A DNA stretch of 64,000 nt from NCBI RefSeq assembly GCF_001723355.1, contig NZ_LPWE01000010.1:496001-560000 (forward strand), given 5' to 3'. A program made the translations under genes and the position numbers. Positions 37,119 through 46,934 of this stretch are shown piece by piece. Below the pieces are notes generated by a model that saw only the letters and a program-made list of their open reading frames with translations, searched no databases and was not told the DNA's origin. Positions within the stretch are counted from its first letter, which is position 1. Every line of letters begins with the position of its first letter. The stretch comes from Methyloceanibacter stevinii (lineage in GTDB: Bacteria; Pseudomonadota; Alphaproteobacteria; Rhizobiales; Methyloligellaceae).

Positions 37119-37691
37119 CATAAAGACAGGACCGTCTTTTGATCGAATCCATCTCATAAAGCGCTTATCGGGTGTATAGGCTCCGCGAAGGCTTGGCCAC
37201 GTTAACGCTTGGATTTGCCCCAAACGAAGTCTGGAGCCGCACCAGCGCATCAGAACGACGAGAGTTGAGAACGGGCGGAAAGCGCGCACCGTCAAGCACT
37301 CGGCAGAGTGGCTTTTGGCTGCAGGGGTGCTGTCCGGAGTGCCGGGGGAATTCAATCTAGGCTCGCCGCCATCGCCCGCAACTGCTCCCAGACGGGAGCT
37401 TTTCGAATGGCAGAAGCCACGCGTGCGATCGTACGTCAGAGTAGGCTCATCGGCCTGGCACAGTTCCCCAACGAGAGCCCGGCTCATCGACGAGCATGTT
37501 ATCGCGAGTTGCATGATCCGGAATGAGCTGTCATGGCGTTGCTTACGGCGATCCGGAGACCAAACCTCTTGTGCTTTCATGCCATCAATGATGTGAGCAA
37601 GCAGCGAAGTTTCAGCTTGATATCATCCGATCCCTCTGCAACTTACCGCTCTGAGTTGGGCGCCCAGGAGCGTGCGCGAACAGTCGGTCGT
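37119..37691. other. Region without a supported gene
   Basis: Between the sulfotransferase-like gene and the GT-C gene. A minus-strand frame of 162 codons (37092-37580) crosses it, but it overlaps the previous gene's end, has no recognisable motif and a Cys/Arg/Ser-rich composition, so I treat it as chance. The GT-C frame is open from 37533, but its first 50 residues look untranslated. I see no repeat or clear terminator. Confidence 0.4.
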
Positions 37692-39362
37692 ATGGGGGGG
37701 GCGTTGCCTGTGACGTTGCCTGTGATCAACCTACGGGCGTGGCGGATCACAAGCCATACTATCGGCGTTCTCGCGCTCATTGCGCTGACACAACTCATGA
37801 CGGTGACAGATGCCCGCCTGCATGCGTCTTTCGACCAGAAGCACTATGTGGCGCTTGGTTACAACCTCGCGCGATTTGATACGTTCTCAATGGTGCGCGA
37901 TTTGGCGATCCGTCCGAGGCCTGCCATCCCCACTGTCACCAATCAACCGCCACCCTTATACGGGGCTCGTGAGCCGCTCTATCCGTTCCTGCTCTCGCTC
38001 GTGTTCAAGGCCTCTGTTTTTGATTTGGACAAGATCAACGTGCGGGATCTCGTCTGGAAGGGAGAGAGAGTCTACCCCGACGTCATCGCAAAGCTGAAAC
38101 TCATTCAATCCATTCTATTCGCCTTAACGGCTGTTGCCACGCTCATAGCAATCCGCTGCATCAGTGGCAGTTGGATCCTGGCCTACCTGCTAGCCTTTTT
38201 GTTTGCCGGCTGCGACACGCTCTGGGTTCGGTTCCTGCGAGTCGAGACGCTTGCCGCGTTCCTCTCGATCGTGCTTGCCCTTGCGTTGTGGGCCGGCATG
38301 GTTGCCCGGACGCATACACGTCGCTTGTTGTTCTGGATCGGCGCCGGCGTAGCGCTCGGCCTCCTGGCGCTGACCAAGGGCCTTTATGAGTATCTTCCCC
38401 TGCTTTTCGTTGTGGGTTGCTTGGCTCTGCTGGCCTGGACGCTCCTCTGGAGGCGCCGGTTGGAGGTGAAGTATCTCGATGCGCTCGTGATCGCCCTCGT
38501 GGCCTATGCGTTCATTCTTCCGTGGGCTGCGCGGAACCACGTCGAGTTCGGCAAATTCACGATCTCAACAAGGGGCGGGTCGATCCTCGAACACCGAGCT
38601 ACTTACTCAACCATCACTTTTCCTGAATATCTGGCCTCAATCGAATTTTATTCGCGTTTTTCGGGCATCGGTGCCACGCCGGTGGATCATCCATTCGCAA
38701 AGCGGGACGACATGCGCCGGTTGATCAACAAATATTCTGACGGAAGAAAGGTCGAATATCCAACTTTCCGGAATCTAGGGACCATCGAGGCCGAGATGGA
38801 CGTGCTTCGACAGGCGGGTTATTCGCGCACTACTGCCGCCGCCATAATCTACCTGAAAAGCCTGCCGGTGCAGGTCGCCATGGTGCTGCCTCTATCGATC
38901 AGGGCGAGCAATATCGCTGTCCGCGAATGGAAATCCCGAAACGCGTTGTTGGAATTCTGGGCACGGTTCTCCAGGGACATCTTCCACATCTTGCGGTGGG
39001 CCTTCGTTCCAGTCTTTTTGGCAGGGGCTGCTTTGGCGGCATGGAGGTGCGACTGGCCAGTCTTCGTCGCCTTCCTGCCGTCCCTCTATCATTACGGCAT
39101 GTATGTTGCGTTTACCCATTACATCCCGCGCTACAACGCGATGTTGGTGCCGATCTTTCTGGTTGCTCTCAGCTACGTGGTGGTCATCTTGTGGCGCTGG
39201 GCCTGTGGCTACCGAGCAAAGGCGGAGGCACCATTAGGACCGTCGTTGACCCGTAGCGCGGCGGCTAGGCGCCACACAAACGGGGTCTCACCGACGCCGC
39301 AGGACGAGGCTGACAGAGGCCAGGATGATGTCACCGCCAAAGGTAGCGATGCGGTAGCCTAG
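37692..39362 (+). CDS. Multi-pass GT-C (GT39/ArnT-like) membrane glycosyltransferase
   Basis: Polytopic membrane protein of about 556 residues from ATG 37692; GTG 37710 is also possible. After the first helix comes an acidic loop, DARLHASFDQKHYVALGYNL, where Asp residues fit the catalytic site of GT-C enzymes that use polyprenyl-phosphate sugars. At least eight further helices follow (ILFALTAVATLIAIRC, LAYLLAFLFAGC, GVALGLLALTKGLYEYLPLL, YLDALVIALVAYAFILPWAA). A loop with YHYGMYVAFTHYIPRYNAML is near the C terminus. A polyprenyl-phosphate GT2, the likely donor maker, is encoded on the opposite strand at 40886-41878. Its 3' end overlaps the convergent gene by 75 bp. Confidence 0.7.
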   Translation: MGGALPVTLPVINLRAWRITSHTIGVLALIALTQLMTVTDARLHASFDQKHYVALGYNLARFDTFSMVRDLAIRPRPAIPTVTNQPPPLYGAREPLYPFLLSLVFKASVFDLDKINVRDLVWKGERVYPDVIAKLKLIQSILFALTAVATLIAIRCISGSWILAYLLAFLFAGCDTLWVRFLRVETLAAFLSIVLALALWAGMVARTHTRRLLFWIGAGVALGLLALTKGLYEYLPLLFVVGCLALLAWTLLWRRRLEVKYLDALVIALVAYAFILPWAARNHVEFGKFTISTRGGSILEHRATYSTITFPEYLASIEFYSRFSGIGATPVDHPFAKRDDMRRLINKYSDGRKVEYPTFRNLGTIEAEMDVLRQAGYSRTTAAAIIYLKSLPVQVAMVLPLSIRASNIAVREWKSRNALLEFWARFSRDIFHILRWAFVPVFLAGAALAAWRCDWPVFVAFLPSLYHYGMYVAFTHYIPRYNAMLVPIFLVALSYVVVILWRWACGYRAKAEAPLGPSLTRSAAARRHTNGVSPTPQDEADRGQDDVTAKGSDAVA

Positions 39363-40220
39363 TGCGGCAGCGAGAGCCGACGTACCGTATCCGGCCATGT
39401 CTAGGCCGCTTGTGAGGATCACTTCGCGTATACCGAGTCCCGCTGGTGCCCCAGGCACGACAAATCCACCAATCCAGGCGGCGGCCGCGACCCCTAAAAC
39501 GGAGAATGGATCGTGCCGTGCCCCGCTATCGACGGCAGCCAGCAGCAACCACAGCAGAAGGCCATTCACCACAAAAAAGCAAAGATAGAGACAATAGGCG
39601 GCAAAGGTCATCGCACCGAGACGATGCGTCAGCATGCCTTCTCGCCGCAGCCACCACAGCGAACCAAGCAGCAGGACGCCCAGTGCGACAAGGATCGCAA
39701 TTGGCCCATAGGACGTTCCGAAGGCACCGACGACGTAGCTGAGAAAAAGTGGCAAAGCGAAAACGACAGCCACCGTCGATGCAGCCATGATCAATATAGC
39801 TGCCTCAGCGCCGGTCGAGAAAATGAGGGACGCATGGGAAGCGCCAGCTGCCCGCGCCATGGTATAGCGCCCGGCGAGGTGAAGGACATTCGATGGCAGG
39901 TACTTCAGGATTTGCGATCGGCCGAAGATGATGAGACCGTCGCGCAAACCGAGCGTGTGTCCGGCACCTGAAACCAGCACAACCCAAGCTGTGCCAATGA
40001 GCCCTGCTAGTGCCGCGTACACGCACATACCTATGGCGATCGTGCCGAGGAAGCGTGAGTTGCCAAAATCGGATGCGAGCAGGCTATAGGAATCACGAAT
40101 TTTGAGACCCACAAACACGACCGCGGTTGCCATAAGTAGAATGCCAATGGCGCGCATGAATCTGCCAATGCTTTTATGCGCCACCGAAGTCACGGGCTCG
40201 CCCCACTCTGCGCCCCGCAC
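39288..40220 (-). CDS. LPG-synthase-like / UPF0104 integral membrane protein
   Basis: Polytopic protein of 310 residues with about eight helices. RSQILKYLPSNVLHLAGRY and GGFVVPGAPAGLGIREVIL match the UPF0104 family (lysylphosphatidylglycerol synthetase transmembrane region), members of which often sit beside polyprenyl-phosphate glycosyltransferases and may flip their lipid products. No aminoacyl-transfer domain is attached. GTG 40220 is the outer start; GTG 40193 is an alternative. It follows the methyltransferase gene by about 30 bp, in a three-gene minus-strand operon. Confidence 0.75.
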   Translation of the reverse strand: MRGAEWGEPVTSVAHKSIGRFMRAIGILLMATAVVFVGLKIRDSYSLLASDFGNSRFLGTIAIGMCVYAALAGLIGTAWVVLVSGAGHTLGLRDGLIIFGRSQILKYLPSNVLHLAGRYTMARAAGASHASLIFSTGAEAAILIMAASTVAVVFALPLFLSYVVGAFGTSYGPIAILVALGVLLLGSLWWLRREGMLTHRLGAMTFAAYCLYLCFFVVNGLLLWLLLAAVDSGARHDPFSVLGVAAAAWIGGFVVPGAPAGLGIREVILTSGLDMAGYGTSALAAALGYRIATFGGDIILASVSLVLRRR

Positions 40221-40251
40221 AACCGCTTGAACGGGAGAAATCGATCAGACT

Positions 40252-40893
40252 TTAGGTCACTCGTGGACGGCACAAGGCCATCGTCCATGGGAGTGGTTTC
40301 CGCACGTCCACAATCTCAAAGCGACGACTAATATCGGCTAGAAATCCGAGGGGAGACCAGTGATTGAGGTGTCCCGGTGTGTTACCAAGAGCGGACAAAT
40401 ATTTGCCGCGAGCCATATTGAGTATGCGCCATAGGGGCTCACGCGGGACGCTGACCAAGAGATGCGAGCGCGTTATCGTAGCGAGCTGGTCGATAGCGTC
40501 ACTCGGCTGCGGGATATGCTCAAGAACTTCGCAGCACACAATGAGATCCGCATCCACTTCCGACCTATCGAGTTCGTAGAGATTACGAACGGCAAATAGC
40601 GCGCCAGAGTTCAATGCTTCAGCGCGCTTGTTTGCCTCGTCCACGATTGACGGCTCTAAGTCAGAGCCCCCAACCTCCAAACCGCGAGCGCGCAGGCGCA
40701 TTGATAGGTTGCCTTCACCGCATCCCACTTCATAAGCTGTCTTTGCGCCGCTTTGGGCAGACAGTTCGTCGAAGGCGCGCAGAAATCCATCCATCAGCGC
40801 CCTGGCAATTGGATTCTGGGACTCGTACTTGTCGTAGTAGTTGCCGGCGACATTGTCGTAATCAATCTGGGCCACCGGTGAACGTCTATCCAT
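40252..40893 (-). CDS. Class I SAM-dependent methyltransferase
   Basis: Protein of 213 residues. TAYEVGCGEGNLSMRLRARG is motif I, GSDLEPSIVDEANKRAE holds the acidic ribose-binding residue of motif II, and ADLIVCCEVLEHIPQPSDAI is motif IV with the C-E-V-L-E-H signature common in ubiquinone/lipid- and sugar-acting methyltransferases. ATG 40893 overlaps the stop of the upstream GT2 by eight bases, so translation is coupled. The open frame to 40977 is only overlap. Its substrate may be the polyprenyl-linked sugar. Confidence 0.85.
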   Translation of the reverse strand: MDRRSPVAQIDYDNVAGNYYDKYESQNPIARALMDGFLRAFDELSAQSGAKTAYEVGCGEGNLSMRLRARGLEVGGSDLEPSIVDEANKRAEALNSGALFAVRNLYELDRSEVDADLIVCCEVLEHIPQPSDAIDQLATITRSHLLVSVPREPLWRILNMARGKYLSALGNTPGHLNHWSPLGFLADISRRFEIVDVRKPLPWTMALCRPRVT

Positions 40894-41878
40894 TCGGTCG
40901 CTCCGCCTGCCAATTGGGGTCCGAACGTGATGCCGCATCAATCTCGGCTCGTAGGGTCCGCATACGGATATCTTCAAGTAGAAGCCGATTCGTGGCTACA
41001 AGATCAGCCAAAATCCCGCCAACGGCCAAGATAAATGAGATGGCCAGGAGGCCGACGGCGATCACGAGCGACTGAATGTGACCTTGACCGTTTCCCATGG
41101 CGTAGAAAATGAGGAAGCGGCCAATGAAGAATATGGCAGGAACGGCAAGAACGAGCGCCAACATCATGAAGAAGCGCAGCGGCTTGTAGATGACGAAGAT
41201 GCGGAGCATCGTAAGGACGGACCGCTGAATATAAACAGGGATGCTCGAGATCAGCCGTGAAGGCCGCAAATACGGATTGACGTCGACCGGTACCGACACA
41301 ATTGGAATGCCCTTGCGTCCGGCCTGGATGATCGTCTCTAAGGTGTAGGTGTATCCGTTAAAGACGTTGAGGCGGATCGCGGCGTCGCGGTGGATTGCTC
41401 GAAATCCGCTCGGCGCATCTTCAACCTTTGTACCGCTGACGATCTTGACCACCCAACTGCCCAGCTTCTGCAGGACTTTCTTGGCGGGAGAAAAATGCTC
41501 TATCTCGCTGACCGGCCGCGTGCCAACGACGATTAGTGCTTCCTTGGCTACGATTGGGCGAACTAGGTCCGGAATGTACTTAGCGGAATATTGGTTGTCG
41601 GCGTCCGTATTGACGATCACATCCGCACCAAGCTTAAGCGCGCATTCCAGCCCAGCCATGAACGCGCGCGCGAGGCCCTGATTGTGCTCAAGCTGCAAGA
41701 CGTGATTTGCGCCGTGTTCCCGTGCAACCTTGGCGGTATCGTCGCTGCTGCCATCGTCGATCACAAGCCACTCCACGACATCGAACCCGTCGACTTCCCG
41801 CGGTAGATCCTTGAGGGTGACCGGGAGCGTCTCCGCCTCATTGAGACATGGAATTTGTATGACAAGCTTCCTAGGCAA
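40886..41878 (-). CDS. Polyprenyl-phosphate-type glycosyltransferase family 2 (DPM/GtrB-like)
   Basis: Protein of 330 residues. VIQIPCLNEAETLPVTLKDL, WLVIDDGSSDDTAKVARE, VNTDADNQYSAKYIPDL (D-x-D) and EDAPSGFRAIHRDAA are signatures of enzymes that load a hexose onto polyprenyl phosphate. Two C-terminal membrane helices follow (FFMMLALVLAVPAIFFIGRF and LVIAVGLLAISFILAVGGIL) and then a charged tail. It is first in the operon with a methyltransferase and a UPF0104 protein. Its lipid-linked sugar is a likely donor for the GT-C enzyme at 37692-39362. Confidence 0.87.
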   Translation of the reverse strand: MPRKLVIQIPCLNEAETLPVTLKDLPREVDGFDVVEWLVIDDGSSDDTAKVAREHGANHVLQLEHNQGLARAFMAGLECALKLGADVIVNTDADNQYSAKYIPDLVRPIVAKEALIVVGTRPVSEIEHFSPAKKVLQKLGSWVVKIVSGTKVEDAPSGFRAIHRDAAIRLNVFNGYTYTLETIIQAGRKGIPIVSVPVDVNPYLRPSRLISSIPVYIQRSVLTMLRIFVIYKPLRFFMMLALVLAVPAIFFIGRFLIFYAMGNGQGHIQSLVIAVGLLAISFILAVGGILADLVATNRLLLEDIRMRTLRAEIDAASRSDPNWQAERPNG

Positions 41879-42545
41879 GGTCTATGCAATCCCCACGTGC
41901 GCCGCTTTTGTATCCTATTGGGAGTGGCCGGTGCTCGATAGCGCCTCAGCTGTGCGGTGTCCAGCATTGGCAGGTTTGGCGTCCGATGGAGAACCCTAAC
42001 TGGTGCCGAGGCGCTACGCGCCATTGTTCGGTATATTCGGTTTTGTGAAGGGCGATATGTTGGGCTTGCTCGCCGCCAAATGTGGTCGAGGTCGCGGTAT
42101 TTCGCCACGAAATGTCGAATGCCATCGTCAATCGGTGCTCGCGGCGTAAACCCGATATCCTTAGCGAGGTATGTCATAATCCACGGAGGTTGAATTGCAT
42201 CTCCTGATTGCATAGGCAATCATATTCTTCTTCGTCTCCCGCCCGAGGGGCTTCTGATAGCCTTATTGAATTCTATTTGTGGTACCCCGTGTTGTTGAAG
42301 GATCATTCGACCGATTCATGGTAATCCCGAGTTTGCTGCGAAGGCGTCTGCCGATAGGGTTCAGGAAGAAGCGGATAGGCTTATGCAGAACAATCAGGCA
42401 AGGACTAAAAAGCCTGGCGGTGCCAAACAAGATACGAGCAACGACAAGCTCCAAAATGGTGGTCGTGACGCCGCTGCGCACCTGGACGCGCAGCCTTTCA
42501 CGATCAAAACACTGAGTATTTCGGCAACTATGTTGAAAGCGCGTC
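41879..42545. other. Intergenic region between two glycosyltransferase genes, contains an epimerase relic
   Basis: No complete gene. The segment at about 42085-42215 on the minus strand is a decayed epimerase C terminus (separate entry). The rest, 42216-42545, shows no convincing frame, though it must include the promoter and leader of the downstream GT. Base composition is mixed. Confidence 0.5.
42085..42215 (-). pseudogene. C-terminal relic of an LspL-type UDP-glucuronate 4-epimerase
   Basis: The minus-strand reading P-M-Q-S-G-D then KDIGFTPRAPIDDGIRHFVA and KYRDLD aligns residue by residue with the C terminus of the intact epimerase at 63341 (LPLQPGD, RDIGFEPSTPLEAGIKSFID, WYRGYY). About 43 codons remain; nothing of the N-terminal NAD-binding part is found upstream. 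It is the rubbed-out end of a gene lost by deletion or recombination. Confidence 0.75.
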
Positions 42546-43448
42546 ATGGCTCCTGGGAAACGCACTGAGTTAAGTGCGATTACCGCAGAATGGCTTCTGC
42601 GCAACCTGCAACGCGTTCCAAAATTGCTGTCCTGGCTGATCACAGGCCAGTTCCACCGGGCATTCTCCGCGACTAAGCCTTACCTACAACGGCTGTTCCG
42701 GGCAGGCTGGCGGTCGAGCCCGCCCCTGGCGGGAGTCAAAACAGAGCAACCGGAGGCGAGAGAGGAGGAGACGAGCATCGAACTGGTCGATGCTTCGGAG
42801 GTTGGCCGGATTGGAAGCGAAGATGCCAGCGACATAACGGTAATTATGCCTTGCATCGATGCCAAGGCCGGCGGCGATACCGCAAAACTGCTGGCAAGCC
42901 GCGCGGGTGTAGCGTGTAGAATCATTGTTGTTATGGATGGAGATCGCCAGGGATTTGTAAAAACGCTAAATCAGACAGCAGAGCGCATTTCATCACGTTA
43001 CCTTGTATATGTGGCCCAGGATGCCTACCCCGGCCGGCGTTGGTTGCGTGATGCCTATGACGCCCTTGAGAAGACGAACAAGGGGTTGCTCGGATTCAAT
43101 GACGGCAAGTGGAAGGGCCGAATCGCCGCATTTGGTATGGTTAGAGTCGATTGGGCCAGACACATTTATGGTGGACCTGTTTTCTGCCCGGCATACAAGT
43201 CGCATTTTGCCGACACAGAACTGACAGTGATCGCCCGAGCGTTGGACGCATACCTATACGACGCGGACTGCGTGCTTGTGGAGTACGATCCTGACAAGGA
43301 AGCAAAACGTGCCGACTTGGAAGACAGAGATCTATTTAAGCGTCGCTTCGCGACAGGATTCGACGGAAAGGTATCGCTGAAGCCGCTCATAGAGCTCGCT
43401 GAAGAATACAAGGTGAGTAAGTTCCGCACCGCTACGCGACATCCGTAA
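42546..43448 (+). CDS. Glycosyltransferase, GT2-like
   Basis: Protein of 300 residues. The first 90 are variable and partly basic; from about residue 97 a GT-A-like core follows: ITVIMPCIDAKAGGDTAKLL, RIIVVMDGDRQGFVKTLNQ, LVYVAQDAYPGRRWLRDAYD in place of the D-x-D strand, and GLLGFNDGKWKGRIAAFGMV. YGGPVFCPAYKSHFADTEL may carry the catalytic acid. It lies 26 bp before rfbC on the same strand, so it could be the rhamnosyltransferase of the dTDP-rhamnose operon, but that is only by position. Confidence 0.7.
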   Translation: MAPGKRTELSAITAEWLLRNLQRVPKLLSWLITGQFHRAFSATKPYLQRLFRAGWRSSPPLAGVKTEQPEAREEETSIELVDASEVGRIGSEDASDITVIMPCIDAKAGGDTAKLLASRAGVACRIIVVMDGDRQGFVKTLNQTAERISSRYLVYVAQDAYPGRRWLRDAYDALEKTNKGLLGFNDGKWKGRIAAFGMVRVDWARHIYGGPVFCPAYKSHFADTELTVIARALDAYLYDADCVLVEYDPDKEAKRADLEDRDLFKRRFATGFDGKVSLKPLIELAEEYKVSKFRTATRHP

Positions 43449-43474
43449 CGGACTTTGCATACGAGGGGGAAAAA

Positions 43475-44059
43475 GTGACTGTTGGCGTTCAGCCTCTGGC
43501 GATACCAGAAGTTCTGATCGTGTCTCCGGACAAACACGACGATCAACGTGGTTTCCTCTCAGAAACCTACAGCAAGCCCCACATGGCTGAATTAGGCGTT
43601 GGCATCGACTTCGTTCAGGACAACCATTCGTTCTCGATCAGCAAGGGGACTCTGAGAGGGCTCCATTTCCAGTCATCACCGTTTGCTCAAGCCAAGCTGG
43701 TCCGCGTTGTGAGAGGCGCCATCTTTGATGTTGCGGTCGATATTCGGGTAGGTTCACCGACATTCGGTCGCTATGTATCCAAGCTTATCAGCGCCGATGC
43801 ATGGAACCAAATCTTTGTTCCAACCGGCTTTGCTCATGGATTTGTAACGCTGGAGCCGCAAACAGAGGTCATCTACAAGGTTAGCAGCCGCTACTCGCCA
43901 GAGCACGATAAAGGCTTGTTGTGGAACGACCCCGATATAGGTATTGATTGGCCTGTGAGTGAGGCGGAGGCAGTCTTATCGGACAAGGACAAAGGGCTGC
44001 CGATGCTCTCACAGTTACCAGACTATTTTCATTACGAACGCTCACGGAGTAAGTCTTGA
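43475..44059 (+). CDS. rfbC: dTDP-4-dehydrorhamnose 3,5-epimerase
   Basis: Cupin-fold epimerase of 194 residues. RGFLSETYSKPHMAELGV, FVQDNHSFSISKGTLRGLHF with the catalytic His, and FVPTGFAHGFVTLEPQTEVI are typical RmlC motifs; the conserved Tyr and Asp are in YKVSSRYSPEHDKGLLWND. GTG 43475 follows GAGGGGG. The stop TGA overlaps the TTG start of rfbB. It is the first of four rhamnose genes in the order C-B-D-A. Confidence 0.95.
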   Translation: MTVGVQPLAIPEVLIVSPDKHDDQRGFLSETYSKPHMAELGVGIDFVQDNHSFSISKGTLRGLHFQSSPFAQAKLVRVVRGAIFDVAVDIRVGSPTFGRYVSKLISADAWNQIFVPTGFAHGFVTLEPQTEVIYKVSSRYSPEHDKGLLWNDPDIGIDWPVSEAEAVLSDKDKGLPMLSQLPDYFHYERSRSKS

Positions 44060-45119
44060 GAGTATTGGTGACAGGCGGCGCCGGCTTTATTGGATCGGCA
44101 TTGGTTCGCTATCTGATTAAAGAAACTGAGTGTGAGGTCTCAACGTTGACAAGTTAACCTACGCCGGAAACTTGGCCTCTCTGAGCCCAGTTTCTGATCA
44201 TCCGAGATATCACTTCATTAGAGCGGACATTTGTGATGGTGTGGCCATGGCCGATTTGTTCGGCGCAGCGAAGCCTGACATCGTCATGCACCTTGCTGCC
44301 GAGAGTCACGTCGACCGGTCGATTGATGGACCCGCCGCCTTCATCGAGACGAACATCGTCGGCACCTACGCTTTGCTCGACGTGGCGCGATCCTATTGGT
44401 CAGAACTTCCGTTCGGCCGTAAGGAGGGGTTCCGCTTCCATCACATCTCGACGGATGAGGTATTTGGGTCGCTCGGCCGGGATGGGCTCTTTAGCGAAGC
44501 GTCGCCGTATGCGCCCAATAGCCCGTACTCTGCAAGCAAGGCGTCGTCGGACCATCTCGTCCGCGCCTGGCACCACACTTTTGGACTGCCTGTCATCATC
44601 ACCAATTGCTCCAACAATTACGGCCCTTATCAATTTCCCGAAAAACTCATTCCACTCATGATTCTCAACGGTCGAGAGGGTAAGCCTCTACCGGTGTATG
44701 GCGCCGGCGAGAACGTGCGCGACTGGCTCTATGTAGACGATCACGCGCAGGCCCTCTGGATTGCAGCGACCAAAGGCAAAGTGGGCGAGACGTACAACAT
44801 CGGCGGCGAGGCAGAGTTGCGGAATATCGATGTGGTGCGACAGATCTGTGATCTGCTGGACGAGCTGGCTCCCGGGCCCGCATCGAGGCACGAGTTGGTC
44901 ACCTTCGTTACCGACCGTCCAGGGCACGACGCGCGTTATGCTATGGATATCAACAAGATCAGACGGGAGCTGGGCTGGACGCCACAGGAGACCTTCGACA
45001 CGGCCCTGCGAAAAACGGTGAGCTGGTATCTTGAGAATACTAAGTGGTGGGAGGACATTCGGAGTGGGCGCTATGCGGGCGAGCGGCTCGGCTTGAGGGG
45101 CGCCTCGGCCGCACTCTGA
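44056..45119 (+). CDS. rfbB: dTDP-glucose 4,6-dehydratase (frameshifted near 44145)
   Basis: SDR enzyme of 354 residues after repair. The N terminus [20 protein letters not shown] starts at TTG 44056, overlapping the rfbC stop. The frame then breaks near 44145: one added C gives [17 protein letters not shown], the normal RmlB sequence, and joins the main frame. [37 protein letters not shown] with the active-site Thr-Asp-Glu, and [17 protein letters not shown] with Y-x-x-x-K follow. The stop overlaps the rfbD start as TGATG. Only the single base is odd; the gene is otherwise complete. Confidence 0.93.
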
Positions 45120-46021
45120 TGTCCGGCATGCTCATTATCGGTGCCAACGGTCAGGTCGGCTGGGAAATCGTGCGGCAGGCCCGCATCGCAGGGTTGCCTT
45201 GCCATGCTATGGATCGAACCCAGCTCAACATTACAGCGGCCGACGCCGTGTCCAGTGCGATCGCACGTTTGAAACCGTCCATCGCGATCAACGCCGCTGC
45301 CTACACAAATGTCGATAAGGCTGAAAGCGATGCGGAGACCGCGTTCTCGGTCAATCGCGACGGGGCAGCTCATTTGGCTGAAGCCTGTGCCGCCGCCGAC
45401 ATACCGCTGGTCCATCTCTCGACAGACTATGTGTTCGATGGAACCCAGAGGACACCCTATACCGAGGACGATCCCGTGTCGCCGCTCGGCATCTATGGGG
45501 CCAGCAAATTGGCCGGCGAACAGGCCGTGCGCGAGCGCTGTCCAACACATGTGATCCTGCGGACAGCATGGGTGTACGGCATCCATGGCCAGAATTTTGT
45601 CAAGACCATGTTGCGGATCGCGCGCGAACGCGAACAAATCAAAGTCGTCGATGATCAGTTCGGCAACCCGACCTTTGCAGGAGACCTTGCGAGGGCCATC
45701 CTGGCCCTGGTTCGGCAGTGGCAGTCCGGCGCGTGGCCGGCGCAGGGGTTTGGCACGTTCCATCTTGCCGGCGAGGGGGTGACGACGTGGTGTGGCTTTG
45801 CGCGCGCCATTTTCGAGGAGGCCAGACCGAAGCTGGAACGCGTGCCGGAGATTAGGGCGATTACGACGGCCGAGTATCCCACGCCTGCAAAGAGGCCGCC
45901 CTATTCGGTTCTGGACTGCGGCCGGTTGGCCGAAACCCACGGTCTGGCCTTGCGGCCTTGGGAACAAGGGCTCGCAGAAATGCTGGAGACAACCCTTGGC
46001 CTACTGCCTGCGAGGCGGTAA
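45119..46021 (+). CDS. rfbD: dTDP-4-dehydrorhamnose reductase
   Basis: Enzyme of 300 residues for the last step to dTDP-L-rhamnose. [18 protein letters not shown] binds [45 protein letters not shown] and [17 protein letters not shown] (Y-x-x-x-K) are the RmlD signatures, and [19 protein letters not shown] follows. ATG 45119 overlaps the rfbB stop. The open frame upstream to 45044 is overlap with rfbB. Confidence 0.95.
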   Translation: MSGMLIIGANGQVGWEIVRQARIAGLPCHAMDRTQLNITAADAVSSAIARLKPSIAINAAAYTNVDKAESDAETAFSVNRDGAAHLAEACAAADIPLVHLSTDYVFDGTQRTPYTEDDPVSPLGIYGASKLAGEQAVRERCPTHVILRTAWVYGIHGQNFVKTMLRIAREREQIKVVDDQFGNPTFAGDLARAILALVRQWQSGAWPAQGFGTFHLAGEGVTTWCGFARAIFEEARPKLERVPEIRAITTAEYPTPAKRPPYSVLDCGRLAETHGLALRPWEQGLAEMLETTLGLLPARR

Positions 46022-46052
46022 GGAAGCCCACGTAGAGTTGAGAGGGAAAGTC

Positions 46053-46934
46053 ATGAAGGGCATCATACTGGCTGGCGGTTCCGGGACGCGTCTCTATCCC
46101 GTCACGAGGGCAATCTCCAAGCAGCTCCTGCCCATCTTCGACAAGCCGATGATCTACTATCCCTTGACCACGCTGATGTTGGCCAACATTCGGGATATTC
46201 TCCTCATCACGACGCCTGAGGACGCCAGCAGCTTCCAGCGGCTTCTCGGCGACGGTAGCCAGTGGGGAATTTCGCTGAGCTATACGGTTCAACCGAGCCC
46301 GGACGGCTTGGCTCAAGCGTTCATCCTTGGCAAGGATTTTATCGGTCAGAATCCGTGCGCGCTCGCTCTTGGCGACAATATTTTCTTTGGACACGGCCTG
46401 GCCGACACGGTGCTGCGCGCTGCTTCCCGCGACAGCGGCGCCACGGTTTTCGCCTATCATGTACCAGACCCGGAGCGCTACGGCGTCGTTGCTTTCGATG
46501 ACCAATGCCGCGCCACTTCCATTGAGGAAAAGCCAGCGATGCCAAAGTCGCAATGGGCAGTGACTGGTCTATATTTCTACGACAATGATGTCGTGAGCAT
46601 CGCTTCAGAGGTTAAGCCGAGCGCGCGCGGAGAGCTGGAGATCACCGACGTCAATCGGCGTTACCTCGAGCGCGGCGATCTTCATGTTGAGCAGCTCGGA
46701 CGTGGGTTCGCGTGGTTCGATACAGGCACCCACGATAGTCTAATCGAGGCCGCCTCGTTCATACAGGCAATCCAAAAGCGCCAAGGCCAGCAGATTGCGA
46801 TGCCAGAAGAAATAGCTTTTCAGAGAAAGTGGATTAGTCTCAGCGAGCTTGCTGCACTTGCGGCAGGCTATAAAAATAGCGGCTATGGCGATTATTTGAG
46901 TGGACTTTGCAGAGAGGTTGCCTCACCAGCTTAA
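46053..46934 (+). CDS. rfbA: Glucose-1-phosphate thymidylyltransferase
   Basis: Enzyme of 293 residues that makes dTDP-glucose, the start of the rhamnose pathway. [20 protein letters not shown] and [17 protein letters not shown] hold the nucleotide site; [35 protein letters not shown] and [18 protein letters not shown] are family marks. AGAGGGAAAG lies before ATG 46053. It ends the rfbCBDA operon; the next gene is 335 bp away and more AT-rich. Confidence 0.96.
   Translation: MKGIILAGGSGTRLYPVTRAISKQLLPIFDKPMIYYPLTTLMLANIRDILLITTPEDASSFQRLLGDGSQWGISLSYTVQPSPDGLAQAFILGKDFIGQNPCALALGDNIFFGHGLADTVLRAASRDSGATVFAYHVPDPERYGVVAFDDQCRATSIEEKPAMPKSQWAVTGLYFYDNDVVSIASEVKPSARGELEITDVNRRYLERGDLHVEQLGRGFAWFDTGTHDSLIEAASFIQAIQKRQGQQIAMPEEIAFQRKWISLSELAALAAGYKNSGYGDYLSGLCREVASPA

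Noticed and set aside
37092-37580. 162-codon minus-strand frame in a gene-poor region
   Set aside because: Unusual Cys/Arg/Ser composition, no motif, and overlap with the sulfotransferase-like gene; not supported as a gene.
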